Positions 11,069-21,988 of a stretch of 64,000 nt of DNA are shown here, piece by piece. The DNA is taken from assembly GCA_900660155.1 (NCBI GenBank), contig CABFPE010000126.1, positions 1,255,989 to 1,319,988 on the forward strand, in the 5' to 3' direction. The notes under the pieces are model-generated. The model made no database searches. It was given only the letters and a program-made list of their open reading frames with translations, and had not been told where the DNA came from. Made by a program: the position numbers and the translations under genes. The stretch's first letter is position 1. The number at the start of each line of letters is the position of its first letter. The stretch is from Hofstenia miamia (lineage: Eukaryota > Xenacoelomorpha > Acoela > Hofsteniidae).

Positions 11069-11369
11069 CAGACTTGTCAACGAGCCGAGCCATGCTTGAG
11101 ACAGTATTTGATATACAACGAGGCCAAAACGAGCCTATTTTAGGCAAAGCAAATTTATAGTTCTGCTTGTTAATTTGAATTTTTCTTATTTTTTGCAGTC
11201 AGTATGCTTTTCCTATAATCTTATTAAGAAATGTTTATTAAATAATAGGAAGAGCTTTGTAAAAAATTCTGTGAGCACAATATTTTTAAAAATACCGAGC
11301 TAATACGAGCCTCATTCAAGGATTTTATGTGGCGAGCCGAGCCGAACTTACACAAAATTGACAAGTCTG
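11069..11369. mobile_element. hAT-type MITE, copy 2 (GAGCCGAGC family)
   Basis: A 301-bp element with ends CAGACTTGTCAACGAGCC and TTGACAAGTCTG, which are inverted repeats. It is flanked by a perfect 8-bp duplication ACCAGAAG at 11061-11068 and 11370-11377. The length of the duplication and the CAG start place it with hAT elements. It has no coding capacity. It aligns with 987-1296, sharing for example AGTATTTGATATACAAC and GAATGTTTATTAAATAATAG-like interior words. Confidence 0.9.
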
Positions 11370-11657
11370 ACCAGAAGTAAGGTCTGATATTCTATAGCTT
11401 AGCTCTAGTGTTGAATGCATCGATACTGAGTTAATGATTTCAAGATTTTGCAGAAAAAATTATTTTTTACCAACCCTATATTTACAATAGTAAATAACAA
11501 TTTCTAATGTTACTTTCAAACATAATAAGTAATTTTAAACAATTTCTCTAAACTACAAGGGTACACAAAAATGAAATAATAAAACCGCTCCAAAATTTTA
11601 ACATTGGAGAGAGGTTAATAACAATACAGGCACTAGAAGATCAATCAATCAATCAAT

Positions 11658-11684
11658 CTATATATATATATATATATATATATA
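11658..11684. repeat. AATC and TA microsatellites next to an assembly gap
   Basis: CAATCAATCAAT then a TA run leads into 87 unresolved bases, and a TA run resumes on the far side. The gap is probably caused by the microsatellite. Confidence 0.8.
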
Positions 11685-11771
11685 NNNNNNNNNNNNNNNN
11701 NNNNNNNNNNNNNNNNNNNNNNNNNNNNNNNNNNNNNNNNNNNNNNNNNNNNNNNNNNNNNNNNNNNNNNN
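11685..11771. other. assembly gap, 87 N
   Basis: Unresolved bases inside a TA-rich microsatellite. The gap length may not be true. Confidence 0.95.
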
Positions 11772-11773
11772 AA

Positions 11774-11817
<44 letters not shown>

Positions 11818-11833
11818 CGTACATACATACATG

Positions 11834-12209
11834 CAGGGTTGGCATGTTTTACACAAGACCGTTTAAAACATGTTTTAAACACAGTTTAAAGCAACTGTTT
11901 TTTGCAGTGTTTTTTTAAACGTCTTTTTTTCAAATTTATATAGGAAAGTTTGCAAAATAATTTTTGGTTTTCACCCATACGTACTTTTATAGCCGATTTT
12001 TTTACCGAAAAATAGCAAAACTTACGTTTTGTTTACGCATATAAAACGAACAATGAATGTTGATAAGTTTATCATAATTCAATGTTTGCTTCTATATACG
12101 TTTTACCAAAATTTTCGTACCTTGAACTGGGTATGGCTAAAAGCAAAAAAACATTGTTTTAAACGCTTAAAACGTTTTTTGTAAAAAATGCACTTTTTTG
12201 CCAACTCTG
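11834..12209. mobile_element. hAT-type MITE with TTTAAACG-rich ends
   Basis: A 376-bp element beginning CAGGGTTGGCATG and ending TTTTGCCAACTCTG, inverted repeats with one mismatch over the first 11 bases. Both ends then contain GTTTTAAAC-type words. Flanks are CATACATG (11826-11833) and CATACGGG (12210-12217), an imperfect 8-bp duplication (6 of 8). The CAGGGTTGGCA start is typical of hAT elements. A solo end of the same family lies at 4359-4431. Confidence 0.75.
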
Positions 12210-12231
12210 CATACGGGTTTTCTGTGAATGG

Positions 12232-12671
12232 TAGGGTTGTCACTAACGATAACTGGTATTACCAAATAGGGATAATCGACGAGAAAAATCGGTAATTTAA
12301 AACAGGTAATTCCATGGCTATTACTGTTTTTACCGAACTTCACTAAGTTGATATTTTAAACCTTGAATAGTTCACATTATAGAATAATAAAGCTTGATAG
12401 ACAGACAAATAAAGCTTGAGTAATTAAATCATTTGGTGATGAAACAATGAAAGTCTTTGTATTTCAATAAAAATTTTATTCAAGTTTAATAAAATTTTGT
12501 AGTTAATGCTGCATCTATTTTATTAATGTTTCATTATATAATTTTTTTAAAGAACTTAGGCACGTAACTTATTTATTGAAATCTATTTATATATTTACTT
12601 CTAAATATCAGTTTTATATTACCGGTAATATTCGGAAAAACGGTAATGAATTAGCGGAAATGGCAACCCTA
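12232..12671. mobile_element. second hAT-type MITE, adjacent
   Basis: A 440-bp element with ends TAGGGTTGTCAC and TGGCAACCCTA. The flanks GTGAATGG and GTCCATGG match at 6 of 8 positions, consistent with an aged hAT target duplication. The interior contains repeated GGTAAT and ATTACC words. Only 22 bases separate it from the MITE at 11834-12209. No coding capacity. Confidence 0.75.
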
Positions 12672-12914
12672 GTCCATGGCTAAGATTCAATATAAATAAA
12701 ATTTTCCAACTTAGTGTATTATTTTACGAAATGTTAAAAAATAGTTAACTATTTTTTTCGATTTCATTCAAAAAACTTTGTATGATGTACCAAGGTATTC
12801 TTACATACATAAAATGAAAAATTAGTTGAAAAAGCTTTTACATTTGTTGAAATGGCAAATAAACTAATGAATTAATTTTTTTCAATATATGTAGATATAT
12901 ATATATATATATAT

Positions 12915-14124
12915 AAACTCATACTTGCGCTTTGTACTATGGAAAGTTGAGAAAAGTGTAAAAAGCGCAAGTTAGCAGTTCGGTATTAGGGAATGTTTCT
13001 ATACTATATTTTTATCTTTAGAAATGTCTACATAACTGAAAAAACACTTTATAAAGCATTTTTAAATTCACATGCTTATTTAAAAAATTATTGAAGTTTC
13101 TATATATAAAAAAGTTTCCACGCATACTTGCGCTTTGTACACTTTGTTAAAAATTCTCTTATAATCTTCAAAAAATGCACGTACACCTAAATATACAGTT
13201 TGGAAATGACTAGCACATTTGAAAAGTTCTATTTAGAACAAATGTGACTTTCAACATTTTAAGTAGTTTTAATCGCGAATTTTTATTATGCTGTAGTTAC
13301 TCAGTGCACATCAGGAAATTAACCACTATTAATAGGCGCGTAAATATATTAAATGGAATCGATTTTGCTAGCTATGTATTTGTAGTACATAATACTTATC
13401 ACATATATGAATAGCAATTGATACAGACTGCTCATTTAGAAGACACAGCAAGAAAAACTTTTTTAATGCACCTAGCAACGTTGAGTTCAATGAATTGCTG
13501 AGCTTAGCGTTGGCAAATTGCAGTAACCTTCAAACTGGTTATTGATAACTTACTAGGCTATGAACTCACCAGTATATTACTAGTATCCTGCTAAAATACT
13601 TTGATGTCCTGCATTACGCATAAATAATTGGAGATCTGTCTATCAACTACGTGCCAGTTAGTAGTTAATTGTTTGTATGACTACATTAATGCATCCAAGA
13701 GCGAAGACGTAATATGTTGTTTGTTTGACTGACACTACATTATGACACTGTCACTCGACATCACCAGTCACTTACTATTAACCCCCGTAACCTGCCGCAT
13801 TAAACTCAAATTAAGTTACTAGTAAATATATTTACTAGTAAGTAGCAACCAGCCAACCTTAGTTGAGCTGTAATAATAAACGAAAAATCTGGTTTAAAAA
13901 TTCATTCTAAAGTAAGTCAAGCCTTCTCGCGTTTTTTAAATTATAATTTCTAGCATAATTAATGATTGTGGAAATAAATGTTTTTGATAAGAATTTGTTT
14001 GTGCAACGCGCAAGTATGCGTGTATTTCGTGTATATTTCCATAATTTAAAAACTGCAAACTGCATAGTTTTCGAAAAATTTTATCTGAAAGTTAATAAGG
14101 TGTACAAAACGCAAGTAGGAGTTT
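12915..14124. mobile_element. 1.2-kb inverted-repeat element bounded by TA runs
   Basis: The left end AAACTCATACTTGCGCTTTG (12915 on) and the right end, read inverted, AAACTCCTACTTGCGTTTTG (14124 back) match at 21 of 23 positions. Each abuts a TA microsatellite, as expected for an element that inserts at TA. A second, inner inverted pair (CACGCATACTTGCGC at 13119 and its inverse near 14007-14022) lies inside, so the terminal motif is duplicated at each end. I see no transposase in the interior. It is probably a non-autonomous element of the Tc1/mariner type. Confidence 0.6.
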
Positions 14125-15840
14125 ATATATATATATATATATATATAAATATATATACATGTATATGTAAATATATATTTATAAATATATACATGTATAT
14201 TTATACATATGTAAGTGGAAGGCATACACTGATGTAGTAGCTTTAATGTCGGAATCCACCGTCGATCAACTTTCGCGTCTCCGCTGTCCTTTTCATCTTT
14301 TGAGGTGAAAAATAGTGGTTCACCTTGCACAGCAATCAGTTGGCATTTAAAATCGTTACTAAAATAACAAACTTAATAGGAGGAAAACCAATTACTACTG
14401 ATTGGGGGAGAAGAGACAAACTATTGACGAGAAGTGGCTGAATTTCCTCAGCAAATCTTTGTTCTAATCTGCAAGTGAACTTTATTGTGGGATGGTGGAC
14501 AAATTGCATAAAAATAATTTCAATAAAAAATTTTTCACGATGTGATAAATTTTGTCATGCCCTTTCTTCATTTATATTTTACATAAGAAGGGTAAATAAG
14601 CAGTATAAACTGTTTCTGTTATTGTTAGGGAAAATACTGATTTTAAATTACTAAGTTGCATTAATATTCTTATTTCTTACTTAAACAGGGAGGACGGTTG
14701 TCTCCACTCCCCTCTCACCTCTTCCACCCCTTTTATAGGCCGATTTTCAAAAACTGTCTAAGCTTTATGTGAATATTCATATATAAATAAATTTTTAGTG
14801 GTTTTTATAGGATAAAAACCCTTATTTTCCAAACTTTCTGTACCCATGAATGAAAAGTGGCTTAAAAAGACTAACAATGGCTGTCATGTGCATATTGAAA
14901 ATATTCTATGACTGCCCCTGCCTTAAGAATCACAAATTAGTTCTAACTGTTGAAAGGCCATTAACTTAGTTTAAAAACTTCCTACAACCACACGTATTAT
15001 TGGTAAATTTATGGGTTAATGGGCATGAAACTTAAAATATACTGCATTCTGATAATTGTTTAGGAATTTTAACTTTAATGGAGCATATTGCTTTCCCTTC
15101 ATTATCAAGAGCAATTGATAAAATGATATTATAAAGACACACGAAAACATACTATACAAAATGTACACATGGATTTCATAAATGATCTTCACTGACTTCA
15201 ACTACCTGGGAAACTACCTCACGCAAAAATTTGCGGGCAAAGCTTTGCAATTAAAAAAGCTAAGCTTCAAGGTAAAAACTGATTTTTCTGTTACTCTTAG
15301 TACTGTAGTTTTCTATTGCCATGTAATTGGTCTCATCGTCAGTTAGTTTAGTGATTAATCGCCTCTGGTTGGTCTTAAATAAAAGTTTTGATACTAGCAT
15401 CTTTCTAAAGCTATATAACACACTAGTGTTTTATACAAAAGCAAAAGAATTCTTAAAATGTTATTGGAGCATTGAACTTGTTGGTATATTGAGGTCTTTA
15501 TGTAACATCAAACAGCCAGAAGGCTATTAAGCTCATGGAAGATATAGCAAAGTCAGCATTAAAGCACTAATGCACTTTAAATAAATAGTAAATTTACTGC
15601 AATTTTACAAAATTATATTTTAAAACTGGCATTCTTTTTAGTTTATAAAATAGGCCTGTATAGACTTACTATAAAATTCCAAAATGGAGACGGCATGACG
15701 TTTTTTACATTTAGTATTTTTCTTTGGTATTTTTTAAGCATATTTTATAATTTCTCCAATGTTGCGACCTCAAGCTTTTACAAATTTACTAAAAAACTAT
15801 TATAGGAATAGCCCTAATATATATATATATATATATATAT
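14125..15840. other. intergenic with TA microsatellites, nothing else recognised
   Basis: A TA/TACATG-rich stretch from 14124 to 14210 and a (TA)n at 15820-15840 enclose sequence with no supported gene. Short open frames (for example 15327-15530) have no recognisable family features. Confidence 0.4.
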
Positions 15841-16995
15841 GAACATGCATCTAAGGGATTTAGGAAAACATTTAGATATATTAAAGAAGAAAATGTCCAT
15901 GAGAGCTTTATTGGATTTGGGACCCAAACATGTTTAAATGCTGAAGCAATTGCAAAAGAAATTGTTACACGAATAGAAGTACTTGGGCTTGATATAAAAA
16001 ACTGTGTAGCACAATTCTATGATGGAGCTAGTACAATGTCTGGATATTTAAATGGCGTTCAAAAAATTATAAAAGACCTTGTTCTCCATGCGTTCTACGT
16101 GCATTGTTTTAGTCATTGCTTAAATTTAGTTCTGAATTCTGCATCATCCGTAACAGAAATTCGCAACATGTACAGCACTGTAAATGACATAATCCATTTT
16201 TGAACGATTCAAAGAAAAGACGTCATCTTCTTAATGCCAATCTTATTAGGTATACACATTTTATAAGCTTAATGTATGATAAACTGCTTCAACACATGCT
16301 ATAAACATTTTTTTTCAAATTTCCTTAATTGTTAATGTAGATTTTGTGGTAAACGATTTGTACAGAGGCATATGAATTTGATTCGTTTCATGGAAAATTA
16401 TGGAAATATTTTGGATGCGTTTGATACAATAATGCACAACAAAGAATTATGTGACAGAAAAGCAACAGATAAAGCATTAAGCTTTTACACTGCTATGATT
16501 TCTTCGACTTTTTTTAGTATCCTTGACAGCAGCAAAAAAATAATGTGCTTGACAAGACCACTTTCTGAACTTTTGCAGAGAGACGAAATATGTTTTTAAG
16601 AAGCTGTGAAGTTAGTGGAGAATGTAAAACAAACACTTGCAAATTGGACAACGATGTTTGTTCTTGAACTGGTGGAACTTTCAGTATTTTTGAGGAAACT
16701 CTTAAACTTTCACAAATTGTAAATGTTCAACAAAATGTACCAAGGATTTCTATGAAGCAAATGCATCGCTCAAATTATCAATTAACGGAAGAAATCCCTC
16801 CTCAACAGTTTTTAAACTTTCAATTTGCTTTCCCTACGTAGATGCAGTTGTTAATCACATAGATGCACGATTCTCGCCAACAGAAAAGTGGTATAGTTTG
16901 CTAAATCCTTTTTGTAAAGCTTCTGGGGATCAGCATTTTTTGAAATTTTTCGATTGCTATGGCACGTTATTTATCATCAGTTTCACAATTTTAAG
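15841..16995 (+). pseudogene. hAT transposase, central part (ZMYM1/DUF4371-like)
   Basis: The frame starting near 15875 reads ESFIGFGTQTCLNAEAIAKE, then FYDGASTMSGYLNGVQ and HAFYVHCFSHCLNLVLNSAS. These are hallmark motifs of the RNase-H-like core of ZMYM1-type hAT proteins. A one-base loss disrupts the frame near 16200. A 91-nt intron (16250-16340, phase 2) with good GT..AG ends separates this from RFCGKRFVQRHMNLIRF and the following helical region. An in-frame stop lies at 16597-16599. Later pieces (VVNHIDARFSPTEKWY) are frame-shifted, and the segment stops at a strong donor-like GTGAGT at 16996. It is inactive but retains the exon structure. Confidence 0.75.
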
Positions 16996-17149
16996 GTGAG
17001 TGTAAATTACTTCTAAACAAATACTGTGCTAAATTTCATTTAGAAATATAATTTGCATTAAAACTAATAATAAGAGTTTTTTTATATTAAAGTAAATTTG
17101 TGAATCTCTTTGAAGTAATTATTCAAAATTCTACCCAGCCCACTGTTTG

Positions 17150-17660
17150 AAAAATTTAACTTCCTAGAATATTATTGAGATGCTGATGCTTGCTACTACT
17201 ATGCAAATAGAATATTTGGTATCCAATCACGAAATGAGGACAATGCTTTTACAATTACAGGCTTACGAATTTGGAAGAAACCTGAGAAAATAAAAAGGCA
17301 CTCTGAATCGAATTATCATTATCAAAAAGTGCTTGAGCAGCACAAAAAAACAGGAACTGTTTCTTATCAATTAAATTCACATCCTGCTCAAACCGTTAGA
17401 GCTAACAGAGAATATATAAATAAAATCTTTGGCAGACATAATTGTACGATGTGGAATAATGATCCTACTATTAAGAAGGGATAATGAAACTGAAGAAAGT
17501 GGCTATAGTAGGAGTTTTAAAGAGCTTGTGGATTTATTAAAGAATGAATCTCTCCAATTTGAACCGCAATCAAAACAAATGCCTAAATATTCAATATATT
17601 TATTCCCCGCATTCCTAAGCTTGTTTGATTGTTTGCCTATTAAGAATTATTCCTGAGCAG
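17150..17660 (+). pseudogene. hAT transposase, N-terminal part (TTF-type zinc-finger region)
   Basis: This stretch carries FGIQSRNEDNAFTITGLRIW, then IKRHSESNYHYQ and AQTVRANREYINKI. It ends with ILLLRRDNETEESGYSR followed by SFKELVDLL. In the ZMYM1-type hAT family these belong upstream of the catalytic core (the zinc-finger/TTF region and the RGNFxELL-like segment). Here they lie downstream of the core at 15841-16995. Either two partial copies landed side by side or one copy was rearranged. Frame changes and stops show it is inactive. Confidence 0.6.
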
Positions 17661-17763
17661 CTCTTTACGAATCTGAATCCTCAATTTTCAAAAATGAGAA
17701 CCGAATATAAAATCCCATGACATCAAATATCGATTACCATTTGTTCGCATTTAGTTTACACTA

Positions 17764-18646
17764 ATGGAGGAGTCTACAAAGGTTGAGTTGATAGAATTAT
17801 ACTTTGAGAATGAAAAGTCAGTGACAGCAATCGGAATTCTTCCGACTACCAGTAATGTTTCCAGTAAGTGTGGTATTTCTCAAACCAGTACCTGAAGAAT
17901 CATGCGAAACGAACTAAAAATGAAGCCATACAAGATTCAAGTAACGCAGGCACTGACACATGAACATCATCTCAAGCGAGTGCATTTTTCCAAAAGGTTT
18001 TTAGGTTTATACAGTGATCCTAATGAACTCAAGAAAGTTGTCTTCTCCGACGAAGCATATTTTACCTTACGTGGCACAGTAAACCGACAAAATGTTCAGT
18101 TTTGGGGAAAAGAGAAACCATCAGTTTTAAATGAAGTAAAATTGTTTCCTCAGAAGATATTAGTGTGGGCAGCCTTGTCAAAACGTGTTAAGATTCAAGC
18201 TGTTTTTATCACAAATGGAAAATTAAACTCAGAAATATATGTGGAAATGATCAAAAATTCAGTTGTGCCATTTCTCAAAGCAAAAAGGATGTGGTCTAGC
18301 TCAGTATTCCAACAAGATGGAGCACGACCACATATGTCGAATCAGTCACTAGAATCACTAAAAGAACTTTTTCCAGGAGGATTAATTAGTGATCGGACAG
18401 AGAATTTTTGGCTTCCCTACAGTCCGGATCTTTTGCCCCCTCCCGGACTTCTTTTTATGGGGCTATAAAAAAAACCCGGGTTTATAGTTCTCCTCGATCA
18501 ACAACTCTAGAGGAATTGAGAGAAAAATTTTTAAAAGTCTATACTGAAATTCCAATGGAACTGTTGGCAAATGCTATTGATGCTGTACCAAAGAGACTTC
18601 AAATGTGCATCGATAACAAAGGGGGTCAAATTGAAAATACTTTGTA
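17764..18646 (+). pseudogene. Tc1/mariner-type transposase, second copy
   Basis: The frame begins at an ATG (17764, MEESTKVELIELYFEN) and runs with one in-frame stop (TGA at 17896-17898, probably a former Arg codon) to 18465. It includes VVFSDEAYFTLRG (first Asp), FQQDGARPHMSN (second Asp) and LPYSPDL. It then degenerates where the third acid should be, and a shifted frame gives the C-terminus (TTLEELREKFLKV to a stop at 18645-18647). About 50 residues of the helix-turn-helix region, including the RPRSGRP-like hook, are missing, so an internal deletion is likely. It is related to, but distinct from, the copy at 2356. It sits between hAT fragments and may have inserted into that element. Confidence 0.8.
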
Positions 18647-19100
18647 ACTTTTTGAATTATATTCTGTTTTTGTATTTCCGAATAAATACTATTGTTATTT
18701 AACCACAAATAAAATAAAAAAGTTATTAAACTGTTGGTTAAAAATGTAAACAAAATTCACGGATACTTTAGAAAAGCTCGGTATTACTTAAATATTTGAG
18801 GAAGATCTCTCAGTCAAAATTCTTGGTCTAGCATTGATGTTAGACATTGAAGCACTATGTTGTTAACATCTCACTTGGACAGCATGTTCAAACGTTTTCT
18901 ACTGTAAATGATCAATCAATGTAAAGATTTCCAATAATGCATTTTCTTATAGGCGAAATGGAGCGAAGATATAAAGAAATACCTATATTGTTTGCGATTA
19001 CTGCTTGTCATTAAAAAAGCGATAATTTTTGGAGTATGATCAATTAGGGCCCGTTTTAGATATATAAATAAACTTTCTACTGCATCAATAAAATCTGAAA

Positions 19101-19345
19101 TTGCGATATATTCATACATTTTTCACAGCATGGAAAAACAGAGAGAGCATATCTGAAGTTTTACATTCAATTCGGCCACTTTCTGGTTTTCCAATTCTAA
19201 CTGGCCTGCTCCAATTTATTCTTATTATTCCAGTGGCAAACATTTCAGTAGGCTGTGCATCTTCTTCACTTCGACGTGTTTGCAATTATCTACGAAATTC
19301 AATGAAAAAAACAACTTTAGTGGGCTTTGCTTACTAACTATTGAA
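19101..19345 (+). pseudogene. hAT C-terminal dimerisation domain fragment
   Basis: The open frame contains GFPILTGLLQFILIIPVAN, then SSSLRRVCNYLRNSMKK and LVGF. This is the classic hAT C-terminal pattern (IPVxxASxERSFSxLRxxKxYLRSxMxxxRLxxLALL), but the usual SAERSFS is degraded to SVGCASS. A frame change follows near 19330. It may be the C-terminus of the hAT copy whose N-terminal part is at 17150-17660, separated by the mariner copy. Confidence 0.7.
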
Positions 19346-19555
19346 GTTTGACACGCTGTGTTAATATGGATAGGATAATTAATTTGTGCTATGCTGATCG
19401 ATTGACGAATGCCTCCTGCTCGAGATCTGATTGGCTGTCACATGAACTGACCTCAGCACTACAATCGCTGTTCTGTGTGCCGAACTTTGCGACACAAACA
19501 CAGATTTGCCTCGAAACCGGTTGCTCATACTGAAATCAACATATATAGTTCATAG

Positions 19556-19805
19556 ATGCACTGCACAAGCTGCGGCAAATATTTTGTCAATATCATCGGA
19601 TGAAGATATGTTTTGCAAGGCGAAGAAAGTGAGGATGAAGTCGATCACGTGGAAGAAAACGACAGCCCGCACCCAGATGAAATTGAATATGAGAGCTACA
19701 ATTCAGACACATCAATATCACCAAACGTCGAAAATAATGTTATGAAAGGGAGAAATGGCTTTGAGTGGTAAAAAAATCCCCTCAGAGCGGCATATTGTTG
19801 TTGAT
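19556..19805 (+). pseudogene. piggyBac-like transposase N-terminal fragment
   Basis: Short pieces in two frames read ILSISSDEDMFC, then GEESEDEVDHVEENDSPHPD, and end in KGRNGFEW. The acidic N-terminus followed by a basic GRNGFxW segment is typical of PGBD-like piggyBac transposases just before their catalytic domain. A stop follows the Trp, and the DNA then passes into the foldback-like repeat at 19812. Only the N-terminal tenth or so of the protein is present. Confidence 0.5.
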
Positions 19806-20284
19806 TTGGTATGCTACACGAACAACTTTAGTCATTTAATTAGTTTTAGACAAAAGTTGGGGAGGGGGTGCTACACGAACGATTTTAGTTGGTGACAAAA
19901 ATTGTTGATAAAAGTTGTTCGTGTAGCATAGTGTTACAACAACTTTTTATTATTTCAGTTACTTCATTATAAAATATTAAGAAAGAATTACAAGAATATC
20001 CGAATATGCAGTAATATTTAAAATAAGAAATATTAATATTGCTCATGTACATAACAGTTGAACTAAAATATTATAATATTTTTCAATATTAAATTTTTGG
20101 AATACGCATCAGCAACAAGCTATTTTATGTTATGTTTTAATGTCTTTATTGAAACAATTGTATATATTTTCAATATCTGTATTCGTATTTTTTTTAATGT
20201 TATTAAACAGCGCGTGATGAAATGTGCTTGTTTACATTCCTAAAGAGTGATCATAATAATGCCCTTGAATTTGAGCGACAAATT
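19794..20284 (+). repeat. 0.5-kb direct repeat, copy A
   Basis: Starts TTGTTGTTGATTTGGTATG, contains the 117-bp foldback core and then about 370 bases ending GCATAATTATAGAGCGAATT. It is nearly identical to copies B (20691-21200) and C (21568-21988). Spacing between copies is about 890 and 875 bases. A single N follows. Confidence 0.85.
19812..19928. mobile_element. 117-bp foldback core flanked by TA
   Basis: Starts TGCTACACGAACAAC and ends GTTGTTCGTGTAGCA, a perfect terminal inverted repeat, with TA directly outside both ends (19810-19811 and 19929-19930). An internal extra copy of GTGCTACACGAACGA lies at about 19868. The same core is present in copy B at 20708-20824. Confidence 0.75.
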
Positions 20285-20285
20285 G

Positions 20286-20380
20286 CATAATTATAGAGCG
20301 AATTNCAGAGTTGGAAACGGGACTGAATTCTTATCCCGGACCCGTCCCGGGCCCGTGAGATATATCCCGGGCCCATTCAA
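20286..20380. repeat. GC-rich CCCGGGCCC segment, possible hAT end
   Basis: Begins CAGAGTTGGAAACGGGA just after an N and contains CCCGGACCCGTCCCGGGC and CCCGGGCCC. The base composition is sharply unlike the surroundings. A CAG start with GGGTCCGGG-like words suggests one end of a hAT element. No matching inverted end is seen before 20630. Confidence 0.4.
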
Positions 20381-20690
20381 GCTTTATGTTGAGCCCTTTT
20401 TTATATTCTCATCCCATCTAGTACACTACAAGTGGTTTTTGAAAAAAAATGTTTGGATCATTGTGAACAATGTTTGAGGATGTCAAAAAATAATGTTTAA
20501 ATATTAGTAGATTATTAAATCTTAACTAAACAGCAAAACGTCTCTACAATTTCTTGGTATATTCTTACATTTAATAATTCCTCTAATAAATGTACATGTA
20601 TCTCACAAAATATAACAAAGTAAAGTCCATGCTACATGAACAACTTTTGTCGCCGATTTTTGTCATCCGAACAACTTTAGTCGTCAACTT

Positions 20691-21200
20691 TTGTTATTGA
20701 TTTGGTATGCTACACGAACAACTTTAGTCATTTAATTAGTTTTATACAAAAGTTGGGGAGGGGGTGCTACACGAACGATTTTAGTTGGCGACAAAAATTG
20801 TTGATAAAAGTTGTTCGTGTAGCATAGTGTTGCAACAACTTTTAATTATTTCAGTTACTTCATTGTAAAATATTAAGAAAGAATTACAAGAATATCCGAA
20901 TATGCAGTAATATTTAAAATAAGAAATATTAATATTGCTCATGTACATAACAGTTGAACTAAAATATTAAAATATTTTTCAATATTAAATTTTTGGAATA
21001 CGCATCAGCAACAAGCTATTTTATGTTATGTTTTAATGTCTTTATTGAAACAATTGTATATTGTTTCAATATCTGTATTCGTATTTTTTTTAATATTATT
21101 AAACCGCGCGTGATGAAATGTGCTTGTTTACATTCCTAAAGAGTGATCGTAATAATGCCCTTGAATTTGAGCAGCAAATTGCATAATTATAGAGCGCATT
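20691..21200 (+). repeat. 0.5-kb direct repeat, copy B
   Basis: Near-identical to copy A, with the 117-bp foldback core at 20708-20824 also flanked by TA. It is preceded by a further inverted-repeat-like piece at about 20632-20690 carrying CATGCTACATGAACAAC and CTTTTGTCGCC words. Confidence 0.85.
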
Positions 21201-21449
21201 TCACTTCTTTTGATTTGAAACAATTTACTGATTGTGCAAGCTGTAAATGTTGGATTTTTATATCTGCTAGCCAGCAGTAACAGCATTATTGCTTTGTTGT
21301 CTAAATTCATATTGTACTTCACTAAAATTATAAAGTATATAAATTACATGTTTACTGTTAAAGATCTTCATTCATTATTACAAATTAATATTTATTATTT
21401 TAACATTATGAAAGCAGAATTCAATATTTATTTATGTAGGAAATTAATA

Positions 21450-21472
21450 TATATATATATATATATATATAT
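21450..21472. repeat. TA microsatellite
   Basis: A TA run directly before the next foldback-like piece (GTCGCCGATTTTTGTC at about 21474). Confidence 0.8.
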
Positions 21473-21567
21473 TGTCGCCGATTTTTGTCATCCGAACGAA
21501 CAACTTTTGTTGCCAACTTTTGTCACCATTTTCTGTTGTCCGAATGAACAACTTTTGTCGCCAACTT

Positions 21568-21988
21568 TTGTTGTTGATTTGGTATGCTACAACTTTAGTC
21601 ATTTAATTAGTTTTAGACAAAATTGTTCATGTAGAATAGTGTTACAACCACTTTTTATTATTTCAGTTACTTCATTGTAAAATATTAAGAAAGAATTACA
21701 AGAATATCCGAATATGCAGTAATATTTAAAATAAGAAATATTAATATTGCTCATGTACATAACAATTGAACTAAAATATTAAAATATTTTTTTTTAAATA
21801 TTAAATTTTTGGAATACGCATCAGCAACAAGCTATTTTATGTTATGTTTTAATGTCTTTATTGAAACAATTGTATATATTTTCAATATCTGTATTCGTAT
21901 TTTTTTGAATATTATTAAACCGCGCGTGATGAAATGTGCTTGTTTACATTCCTAAAGAGTGATCGTAATAATGCCCTTGAATTTGAGC
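21568..21988 (+). repeat. 0.5-kb direct repeat, copy C, cut by a gap
   Basis: Same unit as A and B, but most of the foldback core has been lost (TATGCTACAACTTTAGTC runs straight through to ATGTAGAATAG). It ends at the assembly gap within the TGAATTTGAGC word. Confidence 0.85.
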
